This document shows, one piece after another, positions 1 through 6,289 of a stretch of 6,574 bases of DNA (its first letter is position 1; every line of letters starts with the position of its first letter). The notes beneath the pieces are model-generated. The model was not told the origin of the DNA and made no database searches. It saw only the letters and a program-made list of their open reading frames with translations. The stretch comes from an uncultured Actinomycetes bacterium (lineage in GTDB: Bacteria; Actinomycetota; Actinomycetes; Nanopelagicales; Nanopelagicaceae). The position numbers and the translations under genes are program-made. The stretch covers positions 1-6,574 of the forward strand of contig CAITID010000180.1 in assembly GCA_903892335.1 (NCBI GenBank). The letters are read 5' to 3'.

Positions 1-1
1 A

Positions 2-1288
2 GCGACTTTGACTGAGAAGGATGGCAATGTTTTTTGGCGCGGTGTTATGCCAGCTGGTGCGCCTACTGGTGTTGATCCACTAACTGCGCTGCGGATTGCA
101 ACTGCGCATCTTCGATCTCCAAAATTTGAAGATTTACCGCCGCTAACTGGCGGCCTGGTTGGCTACCTCGGTTATGAAATTATTCGTAGGCTAGAAAAAA
201 TCCAATCCAGCACCGCCTCTGATATTGAAATACCTGAGATAACAATGCTGTTGACCTCAGATCTAGCAGTTTATGATCATGAGCAAAGTGAAATCACTTT
301 AATTGCAAATGCGATTAATTGGGATGGTTCAACTGAGCGAGTAGATCAAGCATATGAGGCTGCCATTAATCGCTTGCGTAAAATGGAAGAAAATCTAAGT
401 TCAGTTGCAGTTGCTGATTTCAAATTGATTCCAGAGCGAGTTGCCCCGAAGTATCAGCGGCAAAGTACTGATCTTGATTACATAAAAAAAGTAGAGGCGA
501 TAAAAGAGGAGATCAAATCTGGCGAGGCTTTCCAAGTAGTTCTCTCACAACGTTTTGAAATGCAGAGCCAAGCAGATGCATTTGATATCTATCGCATTCT
601 GCGCGAGCAAAATCCAAGTCCCTACATGTATCTCTTCAGATTTAGCGATCAGCTCTCAATTGTTGGTTCCAGCCCAGAAGCATTGGTAAAGGTAACGGGA
701 TCAGATGTAATGATCCATCCAATCGCCGGAACGCGCGCGCGCAGTAAAGATTTAGAAATTGATCAATCAAATGCTGAGGAGCTTTTAGCTGATCCAAAGG
801 AGCGGGCTGAACATTTGATGTTGGTCGATTTAGGACGTAATGATTTAGGAAGGGTTTGCCAAGCGGGTTCAGTTGAAGTTAGTGAGTTCATGCAGATTGA
901 ACGCTATTCACATGTGATGCATATTGTTTCTACGGTAGTTGGAAAGCTTGCTAAAACATCAAGCGCAATTGAAGCTTTGTTTGCTGTCTTTCCGGCCGGA
1001 ACATTGTCTGGAGCGCCAAAGCCTCGAGCAATGCAGATCATTGAAGATAATGAAATTACTCGGCGCGGAATATACGGTGGCACGATTGGCTACTTAGATT
1101 TCACTGGCAATATTGATACATGTATTGCCATTCGAACAGCTGTAATTAAGGGCGATAAAGTTTATGTGCAGGCTGGGGCTGGAATTGTTGCTGATTCAGA
1201 TCCGGCAATGGAGAATCAAGAGTGTATTAATAAAGCGGCGGCAGTCCTTGGAGCTGTGGCAACTGCGAATCTAATGGTGAAATCATGA
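2..1288 (+). CDS. trpE: Anthranilate synthase component I (5'-truncated by window edge)
   Basis: TrpE converts chorismate to anthranilate in the cytoplasm, using ammonia from a TrpG glutaminase partner; this is the committed step of tryptophan synthesis. The frame is open from base 2, so the TTG at 8 is only an internal Leu codon. The visible 428 residues lack roughly the first 80-90, including the N-terminal segment where feedback tryptophan binds. Counting from the Leu at base 8, GGLVGYLGYE lies near residue 48, and the chorismate-binding domain follows with NPSPYMYLF, HPIAGTRARS (about 237), LVDLGRNDLGR, FPAGTLSGAPKPRAMQ, YGGTIGY and the terminal GAGIVADSDP. Ala at about 240 in PIAGT is typical of TrpE; PabB enzymes carry Lys there (PIKGT), so PabB is unlikely. 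Its stop overlaps the next start in ATGA. The promoter and any attenuator lie outside the window. Confidence 0.96.
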   Translation, partial: ATLTEKDGNVFWRGVMPAGAPTGVDPLTALRIATAHLRSPKFEDLPPLTGGLVGYLGYEIIRRLEKIQSSTASDIEIPEITMLLTSDLAVYDHEQSEITLIANAINWDGSTERVDQAYEAAINRLRKMEENLSSVAVADFKLIPERVAPKYQRQSTDLDYIKKVEAIKEEIKSGEAFQVVLSQRFEMQSQADAFDIYRILREQNPSPYMYLFRFSDQLSIVGSSPEALVKVTGSDVMIHPIAGTRARSKDLEIDQSNAEELLADPKERAEHLMLVDLGRNDLGRVCQAGSVEVSEFMQIERYSHVMHIVSTVVGKLAKTSSAIEALFAVFPAGTLSGAPKPRAMQIIEDNEITRRGIYGGTIGYLDFTGNIDTCIAIRTAVIKGDKVYVQAGAGIVADSDPAMENQECINKAAAVLGAVATANLMVKS

Positions 1289-1452
1289 AATCATTAATCT
1301 TAACGGCGCTAGCAATATTCTTTATCGGCTATTCAATATCGATGATTAATAAAGGCAGCAATTCATCACGGTATGAACGAAAGCCAAAGGACAAATGGAA
1401 CTCCTTATCTGATGGCGATGATCCCACAACTGATGAGGGGAAAAGCAAATGA
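1285..1452 (+). CDS. Small single-pass membrane protein of the Trp region (55 aa)
   Basis: This 55-codon frame fills the whole gap between trpE and trpC and overlaps both by four bases (ATGA at 1285-1288 and at 1449-1452), the signature of a translated, coupled gene. Residues 3-22 are a hydrophobic helix (SLILTALAIFFIGYSISM) followed by a charged tail. The tail holds SSRYERKP (about 27-34) and W38..L41..G44-DDPT (45-48). Actinobacterial trp operons usually carry a larger multi-pass membrane protein here (TIGR02234-type); as I recall, those end in a similar RYE...W-L-G-DPT tail. I infer a shortened member that kept one helix and the tail. Its function is unknown; a role in tryptophan transport or enzyme anchoring would be speculation. 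The tail's 3' end also carries the trpC ribosome-binding site. A weak GGTGA at 1276-1280 precedes the start. Confidence 0.75.
   Translation: MKSLILTALAIFFIGYSISMINKGSNSSRYERKPKDKWNSLSDGDDPTTDEGKSK
1435..1440 (+). promoter_or_regulatory. Shine-Dalgarno site for trpC
   Basis: GAGGGG lies eight bases before the trpC ATG and inside the last codons of the 55-aa gene. It supports the ATG at 1449 as the true trpC start and ties trpC translation to passage of ribosomes over the small gene. Confidence 0.7.
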
Positions 1453-2228
1453 GTGAGCAGACTGCGCTATCTCAGATCATCGAAGGTGTTTTAGCTGATG
1501 TGCAAGATCGCCAGGTGCCAATCAATGAGATTAAAGCGCGCCTTTCAACAGCGCCAAAATTACGGGGCGCTAAAGCTGCGTTAAGTGAATCTGGCACTAG
1601 ATTAATTGCAGAGATTAAAAGGTCCTCACCAAGTAAAGGTGATTTATCGCAGATCAATGATCCTGCCTTGTTAGCTAAGGCGTATGAAAATGGTGGGGCA
1701 GACTTAATATCTGTATTAACAGAGGCGCGTAGATTTAAGGGAAGCATTTCTGATTTCATTGCAGTTAGAGAAGCGGTAGATCTTCCGATACTTCGCAAAG
1801 ACTTCATCGTTACTGAATTTCAAGTATATGAATCTCGAATGCTTGGCGCAGATTTGATCTTGTTAATAGTTGCAGCATTGAGCCCTTCACAGCTAAAAGA
1901 TTTTTACCAAATATCAACTGAGTTAGGTATGGATGTTTTAGTCGAAGTTCATGATGAGAAAGAAGCCGAGCGGGCCATAGATTTAAAGGCGCAGATAATT
2001 GGAGTGAACTCTAGAAATTTAAAGAGCCTTGAAGTCAGTGATCTAAACTTTGAAAAAATCTTGCCTCATCTACCTAAGGATGTGATCAAGGTCGCTGAGT
2101 CTGGAATTAGCACTAGAAAACAGGTTGAGTTTGTTGAGAAATTAGGCGCAAATGCAATATTGGTAGGAGAGTGCCTGGTTAAATCTGCCAATCCGCAAGC
2201 ACTAATAACTGAGTTACTTAATCGCTAA
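1449..2228 (+). CDS. trpC: Indole-3-glycerol-phosphate synthase
   Basis: This enzyme closes the indole ring: CdRP is decarboxylated and cyclised to indole-3-glycerol phosphate. The 259 residues are the normal length of a monofunctional TIM-barrel TrpC with no TrpF fusion. All catalytic positions known from the Sulfolobus enzyme can be matched: E55 and K57 in AEIKRSSPSKG, K117 in LRKDF, E166 in LVEVHD, N187 in GVNSRNL and E217 in AESGI. The phosphate-binding end reads AILVGECLVKS (about 236-246). The start is supported by the ATGA overlap with the preceding small gene and by GAGGGG eight bases upstream. The 21-base gap to trpB suggests one transcript. The product goes to TrpA/TrpB, encoded directly downstream. 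Confidence 0.97.
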   Translation: MSEQTALSQIIEGVLADVQDRQVPINEIKARLSTAPKLRGAKAALSESGTRLIAEIKRSSPSKGDLSQINDPALLAKAYENGGADLISVLTEARRFKGSISDFIAVREAVDLPILRKDFIVTEFQVYESRMLGADLILLIVAALSPSQLKDFYQISTELGMDVLVEVHDEKEAERAIDLKAQIIGVNSRNLKSLEVSDLNFEKILPHLPKDVIKVAESGISTRKQVEFVEKLGANAILVGECLVKSANPQALITELLNR

Positions 2229-2249
2229 AGATCATCTAAAGTTAAGCCT

Positions 2250-3452
2250 ATGTCAGCGCCTGAAATCAACGCACAAAGTGTTGGGCATTTTGGACCATAT
2301 GGTGGTCGCTTTGTTCCAGAAGCGCTAATCGCCGCACTTGATGAGTTAGCTGCTGCGCATGAATCTGCGCAAGCTGATCCAGAATTTCAAAAAGAGTTAG
2401 ATCATCTTCATGCAACTTACTCTGGCCGTCCAAGCATAATTACTGAAGCAAAGCGTTTTGCTCAGCATGCTGGTGGCGCCAAGATTTTGCTCAAGCGTGA
2501 GGATTTAAACCACACTGGTAGCCACAAAATAAATAATGTTTTAGGGCAAGCTTTGCTGACTAAACGTATGGGTAAAAAACGGATCATTGCTGAAACTGGT
2601 GCTGGTCAACATGGTGTTGCATCTGCAACCGCTGCAGCCCTTTTTGGTCTTGAGTGCGTTGTTTATATGGGCGAGGCTGACACCAAACGGCAAGCATTAA
2701 ATGTCGCTCGAATGAAATTACTTGGGGCCGAAGTTGTTGCGGTAACACAGGGTTCAAAAACTCTAAAGGATGCCATAAATGAAGCGATGCGAGATTGGGT
2801 AACTAATGTTGCCGATACTCATTACTTACTTGGAACTGTTGCCGGCCCACATCCATTTCCAACGATGGTACGAGACTTCCAAAGAATTATTGGAGTAGAA
2901 GCTAGAGCGCAAGTATTGGCGCTAACTGGAAAATTACCGGATGCCGTATTGGCTTGCGTCGGCGGCGGCTCTAATGCGATTGGAATTTTCCACCCATTTA
3001 TTGATGACAAATCAGTGCGCTTAATTGGTCTAGAAGCCGGTGGTGATGGCATTGAAACTGGAAAGCATGCTGCAACTATTTCAGGTGGTAAGCCAGGGGT
3101 ATTACATGGAACAAGATCTTATGTATTACAGGATGAGAATGGTCAAACTGTTGAGTCACATTCAATTTCTGCTGGTTTAGATTATCCAGGTGTTGGACCA
3201 GAGCATGCTTTCTTAAATGATATTGGCCGCGCTGAATACCGAGCAATCAATGATGATCAAGCAATGTATGCGTTTTCACTGCTTTGCAAAACAGAGGGAA
3301 TAATTCCAGCGATTGAAACCGCTCACGCATTAGCAGGGGCATTAGAAATTGGTAATGAACTTGGACCAGATGCCACATTATTGATCAATTTATCTGGACG
3401 AGGCGATAAAGATGTCCAAACTGCAGCGCAGTACTTTGGGCTTCCACTGTAA
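2250..3452 (+). CDS. trpB: Tryptophan synthase beta chain
   Basis: TrpB is the PLP enzyme that joins indole, channelled from TrpA, to serine to give tryptophan. At 400 residues it has the length of a standard TrpB1 that partners TrpA, not the longer TrpB2 type. Seen in order: GPYGGRFVPEAL near the N-terminus; the PLP lysine K93 in HTGSHKINN; the catalytic E115 in AETGAGQHG; phosphate-gripping GGGSN (238-242); D311 in LDYPGVGPEHA; and LSGRGDKD (381-388), whose serine contacts the PLP pyridine nitrogen. The ATG at 2250 puts about 12 residues before the conserved core, as usual. No convincing Shine-Dalgarno precedes it, so translation may depend on ribosomes arriving from trpC. The stop TAA shares one base with the trpA ATG (TAATG). 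Confidence 0.98.
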   Translation: MSAPEINAQSVGHFGPYGGRFVPEALIAALDELAAAHESAQADPEFQKELDHLHATYSGRPSIITEAKRFAQHAGGAKILLKREDLNHTGSHKINNVLGQALLTKRMGKKRIIAETGAGQHGVASATAAALFGLECVVYMGEADTKRQALNVARMKLLGAEVVAVTQGSKTLKDAINEAMRDWVTNVADTHYLLGTVAGPHPFPTMVRDFQRIIGVEARAQVLALTGKLPDAVLACVGGGSNAIGIFHPFIDDKSVRLIGLEAGGDGIETGKHAATISGGKPGVLHGTRSYVLQDENGQTVESHSISAGLDYPGVGPEHAFLNDIGRAEYRAINDDQAMYAFSLLCKTEGIIPAIETAHALAGALEIGNELGPDATLLINLSGRGDKDVQTAAQYFGLPL

Positions 3453-4255
3453 TGAGCCAGGCACTAACTACTCTATTTGCTACAACTAAATCACAAAACA
3501 GAGCCGCATTAATCGGTTACCTGCCAGCCGGTTTCCCAAATCAGCGCAGTGCTAAGAAAATCATAAAAGCAATGATTAAAGGTGGGGTTGATGCGATTGA
3601 AATCGGCTTCCCATACTCAGATCCAATTATGGATGGACCAGTTATTCAAGCAGCAGCAGATCAATCACTTGCTAATGGAACTGGCGCAAAAGAAGTTTTT
3701 GAATTACTTGCGCACAGTGTTCAACTTGGCGCCCCATCTTTGGTTATGAGTTACTGGAGCCCTATTGAAAGATATGGTGTGGCCAAATTTGCGGCGGCAA
3801 TATCAAGTGCTGGCGGAAGTGGAGTTATTACACCTGATTTAACAATTGAAGAATCAGGTACTTGGCTGGCAGAGTCAACTAAAAAAGATATTGCTCGGGT
3901 TTATGTTGTTGCACCTAGCTCCTCCCAGGCAAGGTTGGCATTAGTAACTGCGCAATGTTCAGGCTTTATTTATGCAGCTAGCTTGATGGGCGTCACTGGC
4001 ACAAGAGATGCGGTATCTGGAAATGCCAGTGATCTAGTTGCAAAGATTCGCACTACTTCAAATCTGCCAGTTGCAGTTGGCTTAGGTGTTTCAAACAAGG
4101 AGCAGGCTCGTGAGGTTGCTCGATACGCAGATGGGGTAATCGTTGGATCTGCTTTTATAAAGATTATTCAAAAATCTGGCGCTGGTCGCAAAGGCTTACG
4201 CCAAATCAAAGAGTTGGCTAAATCATTATCTGAAGGAGTTAGAGATGCCAAGTAA
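3452..4255 (+). CDS. trpA: Tryptophan synthase alpha chain
   Basis: TrpA cleaves indole-3-glycerol phosphate to indole and glyceraldehyde-3-phosphate and passes indole to TrpB through a tunnel. The 267 residues match the usual TIM-barrel size. The two catalytic acids are present: E50 in AIEIGFPYSDP and D61 in IMDGPVIQAA. D129 in ITPDLTIEE corresponds to the residue at the alpha-beta contact. YAASLMGVTGTR (175-185), PVAVGLGVS and DGVIVGSAF supply the substrate pocket and phosphate site. The TAATG overlap with trpB favours equal production of the two chains. The 3' end overlaps the next, functionally unrelated gene by 11 bases, so no terminator separates the tryptophan genes from the envelope genes downstream. 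Confidence 0.97.
   Translation: MSQALTTLFATTKSQNRAALIGYLPAGFPNQRSAKKIIKAMIKGGVDAIEIGFPYSDPIMDGPVIQAAADQSLANGTGAKEVFELLAHSVQLGAPSLVMSYWSPIERYGVAKFAAAISSAGGSGVITPDLTIEESGTWLAESTKKDIARVYVVAPSSSQARLALVTAQCSGFIYAASLMGVTGTRDAVSGNASDLVAKIRTTSNLPVAVGLGVSNKEQAREVARYADGVIVGSAFIKIIQKSGAGRKGLRQIKELAKSLSEGVRDAK
4232..4238 (+). promoter_or_regulatory. Shine-Dalgarno site for the MauE/DoxX-like gene
   Basis: GAAGGAG sits six bases before the ATG at 4245, inside the last codons of trpA. It is a near-consensus site and fixes the start of the downstream gene despite its 11-base overlap with trpA. Confidence 0.75.
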
Positions 4256-4721
4256 AAGTGAACTAATTGAGAAGTTCTTCAAATTACAACCATGGTTGAC
4301 ATTGTTATCGCGATTAATCTTGGGTGGAGTTTTATTAGTTGCCGGTGGATTAAAGGTTGGCAATCCACAAAAATCTGCGATGTCGGTTCGGGCATATGAA
4401 GTATTACCAATTGATATTGCTAATTTCTTTGGATATGTACTTCCATGGTTTGAGGTTGCAGTTGGTTTACTACTACTCGCCGGAGCTGCTGTGAAGATTT
4501 GTGCAGTTATGGGTGGCGCAACAATGTTCATTTTTATCATAGCGATTTCTCAGGCTTGGGCTCGCGGCTTAAGCATTGATTGTGGTTGTTTTGGTGGGGG
4601 CGGGGCAATTGACCCAAGTGAGACAAAGTATTTGTCGGAAATCATAAGAGACATCGCCTTTTTAGCACTGGCTGTTTTCCTTTATCGCTTTCCAAAGGGT
4701 AGATTTGGTTTAGATAAGTAA
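4245..4721 (+). CDS. MauE/DoxX-family redox-associated membrane protein
   Basis: A 158-residue integral membrane protein with four predicted helices at about 18-37, 61-81, 86-105 and 133-149. Family signs are LSRLILGGVLLVAGGLK in helix 1, AYEVLP after it, LPWFEVAVGLLLLAG in helix 2, and the loop SIDCGCFGGGG with C113 and C115 between helices 3 and 4. MauE/DoxX-like proteins with this CGCFG loop are known beside thioredoxin-like genes, and MauE itself is linked to disulfide formation in methylamine dehydrogenase maturation. No methylamine dehydrogenase genes are visible here. The next gene encodes a DsbA-like protein, so I infer that this protein passes electrons or disulfides across the membrane for it, as DsbB or VKOR would. 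A third cysteine, C86, starts helix 3. The start is set by GAAGGAG. The exact function is unproven. Confidence 0.85.
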   Translation: MPSKSELIEKFFKLQPWLTLLSRLILGGVLLVAGGLKVGNPQKSAMSVRAYEVLPIDIANFFGYVLPWFEVAVGLLLLAGAAVKICAVMGGATMFIFIIAISQAWARGLSIDCGCFGGGGAIDPSETKYLSEIIRDIAFLALAVFLYRFPKGRFGLDK

Positions 4722-4744
4722 AGTAATTTCCGGGGAATACTTAT

Positions 4745-4750
4745 AGGGAG
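4745..4750 (+). promoter_or_regulatory. Shine-Dalgarno site for the DsbA-like gene
   Basis: AGGGAG ends four bases before the ATG at 4755, in the 33-base spacer after the MauE-like gene. It supports that ATG as the start. Confidence 0.6.
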
Positions 4751-4754
4751 AGTA

Positions 4755-5450
4755 ATGGCAGCCAATAACAGTCCTGATAAAGGAACACGTAATCTTGTAA
4801 TCGGTATGGTTGTGTTTATCGTTTTGATCGGTGTGATTTTCTCCTTTATTAGTAACAAGTCCAGTACTAGCGCTGCTATTCCAGCATCAGTGTCTGAAAG
4901 TGATGGCTATGGAATTGTGACAAATCCTGAAGTAAAACCGCAGGTAGATATTTATATTGATTATCAATGCCCAATTTGTAAGGATTTTGAGATTATCAAT
5001 GGTGGCTATATCGCTGAGCTAGTTGCTGCTAAAAAAATAAAGATGGTTGTTCATCCGATGACCTTTATTGGTGTTGAATCAATTTTGGCAGCTAATGCTG
5101 CAGCTTGTGCCGCTGATGAAGGCAAGTTCCTAGATATGAATTTAGCGCTATTTCAAAACCAGCCTGCATCAGAGGGAAGTGGCCTTTGGACCGGTGATTA
5201 TATGAAGCGGCTTGGAAATTCAATTGGCATAAAATCAGAGAAGTATGACAAGTGCGTAACTGATGGTGATTATGTTAATTGGAGTAGAAATGTAGCCCAA
5301 GCATCTGCTGATGCAAATGTAAATGGCACACCAACAGTTATGGTCAATGGCAAAGAGTTATACCGTAAGAAAACTAACAATGATCCAAAAGATGAATACA
5401 TGGATCCAGTTCAGTTCAGGGCCGTACTTGCTGCCGCTGGAGTTAAGTAA
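4755..5450 (+). CDS. Membrane-anchored DsbA-family thiol:disulfide oxidoreductase
   Basis: The 231-residue product has a short charged N-terminus, one membrane helix (about 13-33, LVIGMVVFIVLIGVIFSF), a Ser/Ala-rich linker and then a thioredoxin-fold domain facing outward. The active site is CPIC (C72, C75) in DYQCPICKDFE, and the cis-proline is in NGTPTVMVNG (P193). The helical insertion between them carries two further cysteines, C118 and C167, which could form a structural disulfide. This matches the DsbA/Com1-like (Thioredoxin_4) family common in Actinobacteria, which oxidises or isomerises disulfides in exported proteins. A cleavable signal peptide is less likely because the helix lacks a clear cleavage site, so I infer an anchored form. 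The preceding MauE-like protein is the probable redox partner. Its TAA shares a base with the proposed ATT start of lgt. Confidence 0.9.
   Translation: MAANNSPDKGTRNLVIGMVVFIVLIGVIFSFISNKSSTSAAIPASVSESDGYGIVTNPEVKPQVDIYIDYQCPICKDFEIINGGYIAELVAAKKIKMVVHPMTFIGVESILAANAAACAADEGKFLDMNLALFQNQPASEGSGLWTGDYMKRLGNSIGIKSEKYDKCVTDGDYVNWSRNVAQASADANVNGTPTVMVNGKELYRKKTNNDPKDEYMDPVQFRAVLAAAGVK
5439..5442 (+). promoter_or_regulatory. Shine-Dalgarno site supporting an ATT start for lgt
   Basis: GGAG, within the last codons of the dsbA-like gene, is seven bases from the ATT at 5450. The spacing is ideal. No similar site precedes the only conventional alternative, the TTG at 5489. It is short, so coincidence is possible; the evidence is that it coincides with the position where homologous Lgt proteins begin. 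Confidence 0.5.
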
Positions 5451-6277
5451 TTAATCTCGCCTTTATCCCATCTCCAAGTAACTCACTCTTGGAGATTGGG
5501 CCAATTACAATTCATTATTACGCGCTATCAATCTTAAGTGGAATTGCAATCGCAATTTTATTAGGGCGAAAGCGCTATAAAGATATTGGTGGTAATCCTG
5601 AAGATATTTCAGAGGCTGCCCTTTGGGCGGTGCCGGCCGGAATTATTGGTGGGCGGATTTATCACGTAATCACATCACCGGATAAGTACTTTGGAAAAAA
5701 TGGTGATCCAATTGATGCTTTAAAAATTTGGGAGGGCGGGCTTGGAATTTGGGGAGCTATCTCACTTGGCGCAATTGGTGCATATCTTTACTACCGCACC
5801 CATAAAACTAGCCACTCATTTTCATACTTTTTATATGCGTTAGCACCCGGTATTGCATTAGCACAAGCAGTGGGTCGAATTGGCAATTGGTTTAATATCG
5901 AATTGTTTGGTTCACCGACAACACTTCCTTGGGCGCTAGAGGTGCCAATATTTAAGCGTCCAATGGATTACGGACAATTTTCAACATTCCACCCAACATT
6001 TTTATATGAATTAATTTGGTGCACCGCTTTAGCGATTTTCTTAATGAACTTGCCTAAATTGTTAAAGGAGAAATTCTCAGCCCCAGGAGATCTCTTCGCA
6101 ATCTATGTAGCAGGTTACTCAATAGGGCGGCTATGGATTGAAACCCTGCGGATAGATTCTGCCAATTTAATATTTGGCGTTCGTTTAAATGTCTGGGTTA
6201 GCCTATTAGTCTTGATTTTTGCGCTGACATACTTATTCAACTCATCTAAGAAGCATAAGAAAAGTAGCGCCAACTAG
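5450..6277 (+). CDS. lgt: Prolipoprotein diacylglyceryl transferase, probable ATT start
   Basis: Lgt moves diacylglycerol from phosphatidylglycerol to the lipobox cysteine of prolipoproteins in the cytoplasmic membrane. From TTG at 5489 the product has 262 residues; from ATT at 5450, 275. Numbered from the TTG, signs are GPITIHYYALS (4-14), GGRIYHV (54-60), WEGGLGIWGA (81-90), the Lgt signature GRIGNWFNIELFG (129-141) with its catalytic-region Arg and Asn, HPTFLYE (168-174) and GRLWIETLR (213-221), which holds the conserved distal Arg. Several membrane helices are evident and the end is a short Lys-rich tail. I chose the ATT because the in-frame codons before the TTG spell NLAFIPSPSNS, matching the conserved actinobacterial Lgt N-terminus, and contain no ATG, GTG or TTG. 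The function is secure; the start is inferred. Confidence 0.95.
   Translation: MNLAFIPSPSNSLLEIGPITIHYYALSILSGIAIAILLGRKRYKDIGGNPEDISEAALWAVPAGIIGGRIYHVITSPDKYFGKNGDPIDALKIWEGGLGIWGAISLGAIGAYLYYRTHKTSHSFSYFLYALAPGIALAQAVGRIGNWFNIELFGSPTTLPWALEVPIFKRPMDYGQFSTFHPTFLYELIWCTALAIFLMNLPKLLKEKFSAPGDLFAIYVAGYSIGRLWIETLRIDSANLIFGVRLNVWVSLLVLIFALTYLFNSSKKHKKSSAN
5467..5500 (+). repeat. Inverted repeat (RNA hairpin) over the lgt 5' end
   Basis: The left arm CCCATCTCCAAG (5467-5478) and the right arm CTTGGAGATTGGG (5488-5500) are complementary: nine uninterrupted pairs, a single bulged T at 5497 and three further C-G pairs, around a nine-base loop. No T-run follows, so it is not a classical intrinsic terminator. 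The right arm contains the TTG at 5489 and would bury it in the stem. If translation begins at ATT 5450, the hairpin lies within codons 6-17 of lgt, where the IPSPS motif is encoded, so part of the symmetry could be accidental. Confidence 0.6.
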
Positions 6278-6289
6278 TACGATCGCCCA

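Noticed and set aside
732..742. Alternating CG run in trpE
   Set aside because: Eleven bases encoding the conserved TRAR of the PIAGTRARS motif; no reason to see a separate element.
2..1288. PabB or another chorismate enzyme instead of TrpE
   Set aside because: PIAGT has Ala where PabB has Lys, and the gene heads a trpCBA run.
1472..1807. Reverse-strand open frame of 111 codons inside trpC
   Set aside because: It lies wholly opposite a gene with complete catalytic residues, and its translation resembles no family I recognise; it is a shadow frame.
2822..3052. Reverse-strand open frame of 76 codons inside trpB
   Set aside because: Antisense to conserved TrpB core (GGGSN region); low-complexity Pro/Ser-rich translation and no ribosome-binding site.
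4226..4540. Reverse-strand open frame of 104 codons across the trpA end and the MauE-like gene
   Set aside because: Opposite two convincing genes; its Ser/Thr/Asn/Pro-rich composition is typical of a shadow of membrane-protein codons.
4591..4604. G-rich run that could form a quadruplex
   Set aside because: It encodes the FGGGG part of the conserved CGCFG loop, so the G content is explained by glycine codons.
4721..4742. Weak hairpin (AAGTA...TACTT) between the MauE-like and DsbA-like genes
   Set aside because: Only five solid pairs, then a mismatch and G-T pairs, with no T-run; too weak for a terminator.
5489..5491. TTG as the lgt start codon
   Set aside because: No Shine-Dalgarno, buried in a hairpin stem, and it would remove the conserved IPSPS N-terminus encoded just upstream; kept only as the conventional fallback.
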